From: Candidatus Planktophila sp.
GTDB lineage: Bacteria > Actinomycetota > Actinomycetes > Nanopelagicales > Nanopelagicaceae
Direction: 5' to 3'
Assembly: GCA_024641555.1 (NCBI GenBank)
Contig: JAHECV010000005.1
Location: 1-35,910 of the forward strand
DNA: 35,910 bases
The notes below the pieces were generated by a model that had not been told where the DNA came from, searched no databases, and saw nothing but the letters and a program-made list of their open reading frames with translations. The position numbers were made by a program, and so were the translations under genes. Below are positions 1 to 6,120 of the stretch, one piece after another (the first letter of the stretch is position 1; every line of letters starts with the position of its first letter).

Positions 1-221
1 ACATAAGCCACGAGCAAAGCACCACTTGCTTGATCTCGCTGCAGATGTGATGCCAAAAGATCGTAGGCGCCTTCTGGAATATCAACTGGATAATCAATAC
101 GCATGGCCATACCGACGGAGTTATCTTTTATCGAAACGACTACAAGCGAATCTTCAGGGTGGTAGCCGATTAAGAATGGAATAGCGGCAATTAAGTCGTG
201 GGGTGATGTGAGTGTGGTCAT
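1..221 (-). CDS. DUF4192 family protein, N-terminal part (runs off the window)
   Basis: This is the first 73 codons of a gene that continues beyond base 1. The ATG at 221 gives MTTLTSPHDLIAAIPFLIGY, followed by HPEDSLVVVSIKDNSVGMAMRID. The pattern of Ser-Pro, Asp-Leu, Ala-Ala-Ile-Pro, then His-Pro-Glu-Asp-Ser-Leu-Val-Val is typical of the N-terminus of the actinobacterial DUF4192 family, whose function is unknown. The protein looks soluble and has no signal peptide. It begins 5 bases downstream of the stop of the secreted PKD protein on the same strand, so the two are probably co-transcribed. The family call rests on recognition of the N-terminal motif; the rest of the protein cannot be seen. 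Confidence 0.75.
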   Translation of the reverse strand, partial: MTTLTSPHDLIAAIPFLIGYHPEDSLVVVSIKDNSVGMAMRIDYPVDIPEGAYDLLASHLQRDQASGALLVAY

Positions 222-226
222 CTCTC

Positions 227-958
227 TCAATTCATAAAACGGGTTGGAGCTGCCACCACGGTGATAGTCAGCGCTGAAACTTTTTTAATTTCGCCAGTGA
301 TGGCGCGTTCTACGGCGTTGTGCGTAAAGCTGCCGTTCCAGGTAGTTGTTAAAAGCACGGGATAGGTACCGGGCTGCGAATAAATATGGGTGATCTTGCC
401 GTTGGGAAAAGGCCCGCCCGGATCGGTTGTCGCTAGAAAGGATCCGTCGCCAAATGACCACAGATATGAAGGGCGCAGAACAACGTCGATCGTTTCGCCA
501 ATTAAATTAACTTGGGTGCGAAATACCGAAGGTATGTCATTCCAGAAATAGACCGGGGTATGAATAAGCGGTTGGAAATTAGGCTGATAGGAAATTCCAC
601 CTGTTGGTAGCGCCTTGCTTAAGCGATCGCTAAGAGAGGTGGCAGCGACCGTTTTACTCGCAGCTTTCTTGGCCACTTTCTTTGGCGCTACCTTTTTAAC
701 TGGCGCTATTGTTTTGGGTTTAGCAACCACTTTCGGTTTTGTGATTGCCTTGGGTTTAGCCACAACTTTAGGTTTAGCCACAACCTTGGGCTTGGTAACT
801 TTTGCAGCGCTGGGCCCGCTTCCTTTTCTTGCCTCAATGACGATCTCGCCATTTTGCGTATAAACATCAACACAAGCGGTTGTGCAATCGGCAGCAAAAG
901 CCAGAGGAATCTGAAGAGAGATTATTAGTGCAGAGAATAAAATAATTGAGCGTTTCAT
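227..958 (-). CDS. Secreted PKD-domain protein with Lys/Pro/Ala repeat linker
   Basis: A 243-residue protein starting at the ATG at 958, chosen because it places a signal peptide (MKRSIILFSALIISLQIPLAFAA, likely cut after AFA) at the N-terminus; the open frame extends upstream to 1096 but that part has no signal-like or conserved character. After a short region with a Cys pair (DCTTACVDV) comes a low-complexity linker (about residues 55-105) built from repeats of KPKVVA, KPKAIT and KPKTIA. The C-terminal half (about 130-235) contains a PKD/immunoglobulin-like module: LWSFGDGS, then THIYSQPGTYPVLLTTTW, the classic PKD strand pattern. It is presumably exported and may bind a surface or polymer ligand; the basic linker could contact the cell wall. 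No enzyme motif is seen. No clear Shine-Dalgarno precedes the start. Confidence 0.75.
   Translation of the reverse strand: MKRSIILFSALIISLQIPLAFAADCTTACVDVYTQNGEIVIEARKGSGPSAAKVTKPKVVAKPKVVAKPKAITKPKVVAKPKTIAPVKKVAPKKVAKKAASKTVAATSLSDRLSKALPTGGISYQPNFQPLIHTPVYFWNDIPSVFRTQVNLIGETIDVVLRPSYLWSFGDGSFLATTDPGGPFPNGKITHIYSQPGTYPVLLTTTWNGSFTHNAVERAITGEIKKVSALTITVVAAPTRFMN
711..800 (-). repeat. Degenerate tandem repeat encoding KPKxxA units
   Basis: About five imperfect 18-base units within the PKD-protein gene encode Lys-Pro-Lys-(Val/Ala/Thr)-(Val/Ile)-(Ala/Thr). Neighbouring units are nearly identical at DNA level (the plus strand alternates GGTTTAGCCACAAC with close variants), so the copy number is likely to vary between strains by slippage. 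Confidence 0.7.
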
Positions 959-1047
959 CTGCGGGAAGATAGATTGCACAACTGATAATTTGCGTGGTCT
1001 AGCGCTTTCATGTGGATAGTTGTTAGTTGATATGGAATGGTAGGAAC

Positions 1048-1515
1048 ATGGCTGCGCGCGACGGAGATGGATGGGTTGAGTGCAACTGCGGCTCAAAACA
1101 TTGGGGTCTACATGGCGCGGCAGGACTACTTATCTATCGAGATGGAGCGATTCTTTTGCAGCATCGCGCACCTTGGGTTCATAACGGCGACACTTGGGGT
1201 ATTCCAGGCGGCGCGCGCGATTCGCACGAGAGCGTAATTGAAGGTGCGATCCGCGAAGCGGTGGAAGAGACTGGAATCGATCCACAGGAGCTAACTCCTC
1301 GCCAAACTCATACCGACAATCACGGTAACTGGAGTTACGACACCGTCATCGCAGAAGCTACAGAGGCGCTTGTGGCACATGAATTAAATGATGAATCGCA
1401 AGAGGTGCGCTGGGTTTTGATAGATGAGGTAAGTCGTCTTAATCTCCACCCCAGCTTTGCTAAATCATGGTGGAATTTAAGAATTAAGCTCGATCACTTG
1501 ATCACACCAACCTAA
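1048..1515 (+). CDS. NUDIX hydrolase
   Basis: A 155-residue NUDIX protein that would cleave a nucleoside diphosphate linked to another group. The Nudix box is complete: GGARDSHESVIEGAIREAVE followed by ETGID, fitting G-x5-E-x7-R-E-A-V-E-E-T-G-I. The N-terminal half carries HWGLHGAAGLLIYRDGAILLQHRA, as in actinobacterial proteins annotated as general NUDIX or MutT-like. The substrate cannot be told from sequence. The ATG at 1048 gives MAARDGDGWVEC, the usual beginning of this group; an in-frame TTG at 1027 would add seven unconserved residues. An AGGA lies only two bases before the ATG, so a leaderless or weakly led message is possible. The last 39 bases overlap, tail to tail, the end of the ABC ATPase gene on the other strand. 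Confidence 0.9.
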   Translation: MAARDGDGWVECNCGSKHWGLHGAAGLLIYRDGAILLQHRAPWVHNGDTWGIPGGARDSHESVIEGAIREAVEETGIDPQELTPRQTHTDNHGNWSYDTVIAEATEALVAHELNDESQEVRWVLIDEVSRLNLHPSFAKSWWNLRIKLDHLITPT

Positions 1516-2091
1516 AGAGTGCCGATCAACATGAGCAATAATTACAATCGTTTTACCTTCTGCCTTCAACCGCTGCAAAGCGGCGATAATCCGCTCTTTA
1601 CTCCGTGAATCCTGCGACGCTAAAGGTTCATCAAGCAGATAAATTTCGGAATCTCGAATTAGAGCGCGTGCGATTTCTACACGTTGCGCTTCTCCCCCGG
1701 AAAGTGTGGTCACGCTTTGATCTACATACTCGCCCATATTTAATTCATTAATAATCGATGGCATGCGTGAGCGAGCATCTTCACTCTGCCCCATTCCAAT
1801 GACATCTGCTGCGCTGTAGGAAAGCCAGTAATTCCGGTTTTGCATTACAACGCTGCGCAGGGCCGCCTGCTCTTGCAGTGAAATTGATTTTAGATTGCGG
1901 CCTTCCAAAAATATTTCCCCTTGCGCCAACGCAATATCTCCGGCCATAGCGCCAAGTAAAGAACTCTTACCGCAACCGTTTGGTCCGACGATAGCGGTTA
2001 TCGTTGCCTGTTCAATCTCAACTGAAAAATTTGAGATTACCGTGCGACCGCCACGAATAATTTTCAAATTAGAAAGTGAAATCATCGCCAT
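1477..2091 (-). CDS. hmuV: Heme-type ABC importer, ATP-binding subunit
   Basis: A 204-residue ABC ATPase of the FecE/HmuV/BtuD group, which powers type II importers of heme, siderophores or cobalamin. It has Walker A GPNGCGKSS (residues 36-44), a Q-loop Gln at 84, signature LSGGE (130-134), Walker B IYLLDEP (150-156) and the switch His at 187. It is shorter than typical HmuV (about 250), mainly because loops are trimmed; all catalytic motifs are present. The gene overlaps the permease gene: the permease stop TGA lies at 2084-2082, and the ATG at 2091 has a GGTGG six bases upstream; an ATG at 2085 would give a 4-base ATGA overlap and is an equally possible start. Heme as substrate is inferred from the partner binding protein. 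Last gene of the hmuT-hmuU-hmuV operon. Confidence 0.88.
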   Translation of the reverse strand: MAMISLSNLKIIRGGRTVISNFSVEIEQATITAIVGPNGCGKSSLLGAMAGDIALAQGEIFLEGRNLKSISLQEQAALRSVVMQNRNYWLSYSAADVIGMGQSEDARSRMPSIINELNMGEYVDQSVTTLSGGEAQRVEIARALIRDSEIYLLDEPLASQDSRSKERIIAALQRLKAEGKTIVIIAHVDRHSLGWCDQVIELNS

Positions 2092-3056
2092 ATATCGCCA
2101 CCGCGTTTTAAAGTCAGAATAAGTATTGGTGCACCTATTAGTGAAGTTAGTAGACCAATCGGAAGTTCATTCGGAGGTACCAAGGCGCGTGCTGCAGTAT
2201 CGGCAACTAAAAGAATCATGGCTCCTACTGCTGCGGCAAAGATGACCAGCTTTCTATTCTGTGGTCCAACTATGAAGCGCGCGATATGTGGCGCCGCCAA
2301 AGCTAAGAATGCGATTGATCCGACAGATGAAACTGTTACTGCAATCAGAGTAGAAAGCAGCACAAAGGAACGGAGCCGAATTTTCTGCGGGTCATATCCA
2401 ATATGCCGCACTGATTCATCGCCTAGCGAAAGCAGATCAACTGATGGTGCAATCTTCCATGCCAGAACTGCGCCGATGATTAATGCTGGCAGTAAAACAA
2501 TTAACATCGACGGCGTAACTAGAGCGAGTGAACCAAATGACCAAAATGAGACCGAGCGCGCATCAGGGCGAGAAATCATAGAAAGCGATAACCCAACAAT
2601 CGCCGTCAAAATCGCAGCGACACCAATTCCGATGGTGATGAGTTGGAGGGCAGAGCGCGCCAGCGAGAAGGTAAGAAGGGTGGCAAGGAGCGCGCCAATC
2701 GCTGCGAAAAGAACTGCACCTGCGCTTCCAATACTTACAGCGTTTAACAGTACGCCGATTACTACACCAAGGGATGCACCGGCCGAGGTTCCAAGAATTG
2801 CTGGATCGGCGAGCGGATTATTGGTAGATCCCTGTGCCAGCACACCTGCAATTCCTAAGCAAGAGCCGATCAATAGCGCAGCGGCTATTCGAGGTGCGCG
2901 AATTTCCCAAATTATTTGGTGTGACGAAGAATCTACTTGGTGAAATGGATTTATTACATAACTCCACACATGAGCTATCTCAGCAGTGCCAAGCGCTAAC
3001 GAACAAAGCGAGAAAGTTGCAAGAAGAAATAGCAGCAAAGCCAATTTCGTTCTCAT
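2082..3056 (-). CDS. hmuU: Heme-type ABC importer, FecCD-family permease
   Basis: A 324-residue integral membrane permease of the FecCD/BtuC family, normal in length and with around ten predicted hydrophobic segments. The family hallmark GVLAQGSTNNPLADPAILG followed by TSAGASLGVV is near residues 70-105, and APHIARFIVG (coupling helix region contacting the ATPase) is in the C-terminal third. It forms the channel of the importer with the ATPase encoded downstream and takes substrate from the lipoprotein encoded upstream. The start ATG at 3056 overlaps the stop of the binding-protein gene by four bases (ATGA), a sign of translational coupling. Cobalamin or siderophore import are alternatives on the permease alone. 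Confidence 0.9.
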   Translation of the reverse strand: MRTKLALLLFLLATFSLCSLALGTAEIAHVWSYVINPFHQVDSSSHQIIWEIRAPRIAAALLIGSCLGIAGVLAQGSTNNPLADPAILGTSAGASLGVVIGVLLNAVSIGSAGAVLFAAIGALLATLLTFSLARSALQLITIGIGVAAILTAIVGLSLSMISRPDARSVSFWSFGSLALVTPSMLIVLLPALIIGAVLAWKIAPSVDLLSLGDESVRHIGYDPQKIRLRSFVLLSTLIAVTVSSVGSIAFLALAAPHIARFIVGPQNRKLVIFAAAVGAMILLVADTAARALVPPNELPIGLLTSLIGAPILILTLKRGGDIWR

Positions 3057-3973
3057 CTCATTACCTTTGCTATTTGTGTCGCTAGTTGAGAAATCAGATC
3101 TGGAGTACGTGGACCAAAAGAGAGCAATAACGAATCATCGACTGCAACTACGCGCTTATTCTTTCCCGCGTTGGTTTGTGCGATTCCGGGTAATTTCACC
3201 AGGCCTTCGACTCCCCCAACCGATGCGAGTCCTTTGCTCATAACTAAAATTAGATCGGGATTTAGCGTAATCATTGATTCGCTGCTCATCGCAGTGAAAG
3301 GTTGCTTGAACTTTTCTGCGCCAACGTCGATAGCACCGACCGCCTGCATCAGTGAATCTGCTCCAGATCCTTGCCCACCAATTAAATAGATTGCGCTGCC
3401 CCCACGTAGATAGAGGAAGGCGACGCGCACCTTACTAAGCGGTGGCTTCTGTGTATTTTGTAAAACTTTGGCAAACTTTTTATTTAGCAAAGTTCCACTT
3501 TGCGCAACACCCATGCTTGCAGCAATTGCATCAACCTTCGCAGGAATATCACCAAGAGTCCAAGCCTCAGGAATCTGCGCAACTAAAATTCCGGCGCTCT
3601 GGAGTGCAGCGAGTGCGCTGATTGGGCCGGTTGATTTATCAACAATTACCAAATCTGGTTTAAGCGAAATAATCTTTTCGGCAACTACTTGGTGGCCAGA
3701 GGTCACTATGGGAATTGATTTTAAATCTGCATCTGTACTTGCGATATCACGCCCAATAAGGAGAGATTTTAAACCTAGGGCAGAGATTATTTCGGCCGAG
3801 CCATTAGCTAGCGCAATCACTCGTTTAGCGATTGGTTTCTCAGAAGATGTTATCTGCAAGCTCGCCGCAGCATCAATCTGTTCGATCTTAGCTGTGGTAG
3901 CGCCACAACCAGTCAGCGCAAGCAACGTGATTGTGGCAACAGATAGCGTCGCTAACTGCCTTAATTTACGCAT
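3053..3973 (-). CDS. hmuT: Heme-type ABC importer, substrate-binding lipoprotein
   Basis: A 306-residue periplasmic-binding-type (PF01497-like) protein. The start at 3973 is preceded by GAGAGG seven bases upstream and yields a lipoprotein signal MRKLRQLATLSVATITLLAL then TGC, with the lipid-modified Cys at 23. The region RVAFLYLRGGSAIYLIGGQ, GSGADSLMQAVGAIDVG, MSKGLASVGGVEGLVKLPG and the ending LSFGPRTPDL closely resemble HmuT hemin-binding proteins of corynebacteria and other actinobacteria as I recall them, more than BtuF or ferri-siderophore proteins. I could not place the heme axial ligands with certainty. It is first in an operon with the permease and ATPase and diverges from two secreted HtaA-associated proteins, which supports heme as substrate. 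The DNA upstream has an inverted repeat (4008-4039). Confidence 0.82.
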   Translation of the reverse strand: MRKLRQLATLSVATITLLALTGCGATTAKIEQIDAAASLQITSSEKPIAKRVIALANGSAEIISALGLKSLLIGRDIASTDADLKSIPIVTSGHQVVAEKIISLKPDLVIVDKSTGPISALAALQSAGILVAQIPEAWTLGDIPAKVDAIAASMGVAQSGTLLNKKFAKVLQNTQKPPLSKVRVAFLYLRGGSAIYLIGGQGSGADSLMQAVGAIDVGAEKFKQPFTAMSSESMITLNPDLILVMSKGLASVGGVEGLVKLPGIAQTNAGKNKRVVAVDDSLLLSFGPRTPDLISQLATQIAKVMR

Positions 3974-4007
3974 GGTCCATCCTCTCAAATTTCTTGCCGA
4001 CGGGTAC

Positions 4008-4039
4008 TTCATAACTGTCGGATAAAGAATTCTTATGAA
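4008..4039. promoter_or_regulatory. Divergent control region of heme genes with inverted TTCATAA/TTATGAA arms
   Basis: TTCATAA (4008-4014) and TTATGAA (4033-4039) form a 7-base inverted repeat 18 bases apart; AAGAATTCTT (palindrome) lies between. Each arm read outward gives TTATGAA(A)GT, so the arms could be the -10 regions of the two divergent promoters or half-sites of an iron or heme regulator. It does not match the DtxR/IdeR 19-bp consensus and only loosely resembles a Fur box. Confidence 0.3.
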
Positions 4040-4057
4040 AGTTCTAGGCTGGGCGAT

Positions 4058-4543
4058 ATGAGAAGACAAGTATTGGTTGCGCTTTTATCAGCCATTTTCT
4101 GCCAGCCTTTGAATTCTTTTGCCGCAACAACTGTCACAGGTGGCCAAGGTCAATCTATATCAATTCAAACTTCGCAATTTAAGAAAGAGATGAAAGTTAA
4201 CGTCACTGGTAAAGGTTTCGATGAAACTATCGGGATATATCTCGCCTACTGCGTATTGCCCAAGAAGGGCCTAGCTCCCACTCCATGCGGTGGAGGGGCA
4301 GATGTACAAGGTGTAAAAGACGCGTCTTACTGGATCTCCTCAAATCCACCTAGTTACGGCGAAGGGCTGGCGATCCCCTTTCAACCTGGTGGGCGATTTA
4401 CCAAGGAGGTTTCCGTAACCAAGAAAATTGGAAAATTTGATTGCACCAAAGTGCGCTGCGCGATCACCGTCAGATCAGACCACCTACACGCCGGAGATCG
4501 CACTCATGATCTATTCATTCCTGTCACATTTAAAAATAAGTAA
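4058..4543 (+). CDS. Secreted HtaA-associated (neocarzinostatin/Ig-like) domain protein
   Basis: A 161-residue exported protein with signal peptide MRRQVLVALLSAIFCQPLNS, cut near SFA-ATT. The mature part is a single all-beta module: VNVTGKGFDETIGIYLAYCV, a Cys-rich loop (CGGGAD), SNPPSYGEG, then FDCTKVRCAITVRSDHLHAG and DLFIPVTFK. In other actinobacteria the same pattern (GxG-Y-x-C, DCRxVxCxVxTRxDH, RxQDxxxPVxF) follows HtaA heme-binding domains or stands alone beside hmuTUV genes, as I recall. No HtaA domain proper is present here. Four Cys could form two disulfides. Divergent from the heme importer and 24 bases before a paralog, so a role in heme capture outside the membrane is inferred. 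Transpeptidase (sortase) motif absent. Confidence 0.65.
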   Translation: MRRQVLVALLSAIFCQPLNSFAATTVTGGQGQSISIQTSQFKKEMKVNVTGKGFDETIGIYLAYCVLPKKGLAPTPCGGGADVQGVKDASYWISSNPPSYGEGLAIPFQPGGRFTKEVSVTKKIGKFDCTKVRCAITVRSDHLHAGDRTHDLFIPVTFKNK

Positions 4544-4567
4544 CCGATCGTCTATCAAGGAGAACGA

Positions 4568-5539
4568 GTGAAACTCAAAAAAAGTATCCCTGCAGTCATG
4601 GCAGGCCTGCTGATTTCGCTGGCATCTAGTTATCCAGTGCAGGCTGAAACCTTTGCCTTCGCCAGTAGCCCACTCACCAACCTCGATCCAGCAGGTGCCA
4701 CAATCAACGGCGGTTTTACCAAATTTCCAACGACTTCAGGTATGTATATAACAGAATGCGTAGCTCCAGTGGGTAACGCACGTCCAACGACTTGCAGCGA
4801 TACTCAAACGCTTTGGATCACCGCAAATGCCGCACCAGGATCGATTAGTTCTACCGGTCCAGTTGCGCTGAAGGTTTTCGGTTCCATTACTGGAAAAGGA
4901 GTAGTTGTCGATTGCACCAAGGTGCAATGCGGACTTTTCTTTCGACTAGATCACAACGCATCGAATGATTTAAGTGAAGATCAATTTCTTCCCATCACCT
5001 TTAAGGCTGGCGTTGCAACTGCCGCTCTCCCAGCCGATGAAGTCACAGTTACTTTAAACGGAACACCTCTAGTGCGAAATGTGCCAAGCAATTTGGCTTA
5101 TCGCGCAGAGTCAAAGATTGTTGCAACCACCAAGTCAGGCCTGCCGGTCACATTTACCTCTCTTACTCCAGAATGTACTTACATCAACGGAGTATTCACC
5201 GCCCTTAAAGGTGCGGGCCAATGTGCGCTGGGATATGCAACTTCAGGAAATGCGACGACCGCTGCCGCCACAGGCAACTTCCCTTTCATCCTCACTCTTG
5301 GTACTCAGAAAATCGAAGGCGTGACAAAGAATATAAAGAAGGGCCAAATTAAGGCACTGCCTTTCGAAAGTAACTTTGGAAGTCAGATTTCCTACAAAGC
5401 GATGGGGAAAAATTGCTCGGTTGAGGGCAATATGGTCAAGGCTCTGAAAACTGGAAGTTGTTTGATCAGAGCAAATGTGGCCGGTAAGACCGAAACTTGG
5501 TCGCCGCTAACACAGACGCTAAAAATCCCTATTAAATAA
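4568..5539 (+). CDS. Secreted two-part protein: HtaA-associated-like domain plus C-terminal Ig-like repeats
   Basis: A 323-residue exported protein. GTG start at 4568 with a strong AAGGAG six bases upstream; signal peptide MKLKKSIPAVMAGLLISLAS then SYPVQAETF. Residues about 30-150 are a diverged copy of the preceding gene's module: GMYITECVAP with paired Cys, then VDCTKVQCGLFFRLDHNASN and DQFLPITFK. The C-terminal half (about 155-323) has two repeats resembling bacterial Ig-like domains: SNLAYRAESKIVATTKSGLP, PECTYINGVFTALKGAGQCA, and again ISYKAMGKNCSVEGNMVKAL followed by KTGSCLIRANV, each with a Cys pair. There is no sortase or membrane anchor. It is co-directional with the small paralog and probably in one transcript, opposite the heme importer. 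The final 8 bases overlap the TetR gene tail to tail. Confidence 0.65.
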   Translation: MKLKKSIPAVMAGLLISLASSYPVQAETFAFASSPLTNLDPAGATINGGFTKFPTTSGMYITECVAPVGNARPTTCSDTQTLWITANAAPGSISSTGPVALKVFGSITGKGVVVDCTKVQCGLFFRLDHNASNDLSEDQFLPITFKAGVATAALPADEVTVTLNGTPLVRNVPSNLAYRAESKIVATTKSGLPVTFTSLTPECTYINGVFTALKGAGQCALGYATSGNATTAAATGNFPFILTLGTQKIEGVTKNIKKGQIKALPFESNFGSQISYKAMGKNCSVEGNMVKALKTGSCLIRANVAGKTETWSPLTQTLKIPIK

Positions 5540-6113
5540 GGGCACGAATTCCTGCGATGCAGAATGCGGTGGTTGTAACAACCTCGCGTTCTGCATCGTT
5601 TCCGCTTTCAATGCGTTTGGTTGCCGCATCGGTTGCCGCTTGCAACAAAGCAAGCGCTTGTGAAATATCGGCGATGCCAATCGCCGCTAAGTTGCGAGTA
5701 AGCGGTGATAAAAGATTTCGGTGCGCGGCTGCGATAGCAGCGCCTCTTTCACGGGGAAGATCTGCTGCATTTAAAGTCTTGGCCAAAAGGTGGCGGCCGT
5801 CGACTACAAATTCTAATGACGTCGAAATCCAGGTAGCAATTGCTAGATAGGCATCATCTATGCCAGTTAGGGTTTCTTCGAGCATCGCGGCAAACTGATT
5901 CAGTTCATCAATGATTAAATCAGCCACTAAATCTGAGCTGCTGGCAAAGTATTCATAAACAGAGGTTCGTGATAGACCGGCACGCTGCGCAACGGCTGCG
6001 ACAGTAATTCCTTCGCCGCCTGATTCCAGCGCTATGGCAGCTGCTGCTTCAATCAGTTGATTGCGTCGCCATTGCCGGTGCGAAGCTAAATCTTGAGTCT
6101 GAATCCGGGGCAT
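5532..6113 (-). CDS. TetR-family transcriptional regulator
   Basis: A 193-residue TetR regulator. The N-terminal helix-turn-helix is clear: RRNQLIEAAAAIALESGGEG then ITVAAVAQRAGLSRTSVYEY, FASSSDLVADLI (about residues 16-65). The C-terminal ligand domain is alpha-helical, Ala-rich and of no recognisable subgroup. It follows the DinG helicase gene by only 7 bases on the same strand, so it is probably expressed with it; the convergent secreted-protein gene overlaps its 3' end by 8 bases. The regulated genes cannot be deduced, and the helicase itself is an unlikely direct target. No strong Shine-Dalgarno is visible before the ATG at 6113. Confidence 0.9.
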   Translation of the reverse strand: MPRIQTQDLASHRQWRRNQLIEAAAAIALESGGEGITVAAVAQRAGLSRTSVYEYFASSSDLVADLIIDELNQFAAMLEETLTGIDDAYLAIATWISTSLEFVVDGRHLLAKTLNAADLPRERGAAIAAAHRNLLSPLTRNLAAIGIADISQALALLQAATDAATKRIESGNDAEREVVTTTAFCIAGIRALI

Positions 6114-6120
6114 GCAGAAA

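Noticed and set aside
711..800. Short spaced repeats resembling a CRISPR array
   Set aside because: Units are in frame, encode KPKxxA, have no unique spacers and lie inside an exported-protein gene.
2218..2943. A 241-codon open frame on the plus strand
   Set aside because: It is antisense to the conserved permease gene and its translation shows no family features.
1477..3973. Reading the importer as BtuFCD (vitamin B12), attractive because nrdJ needs cobalamin
   Set aside because: The binding protein resembles HmuT more than BtuF (LRGGSAIYLIGG, SVGGVEGL, LSFGPRTPDL), and its neighbours look HtaA-related. Kept only as an alternative.
3974..4057. DtxR/IdeR iron box upstream of hmuT
   Set aside because: No match to the 19-bp consensus was found by eye; only an unrelated inverted repeat is present.
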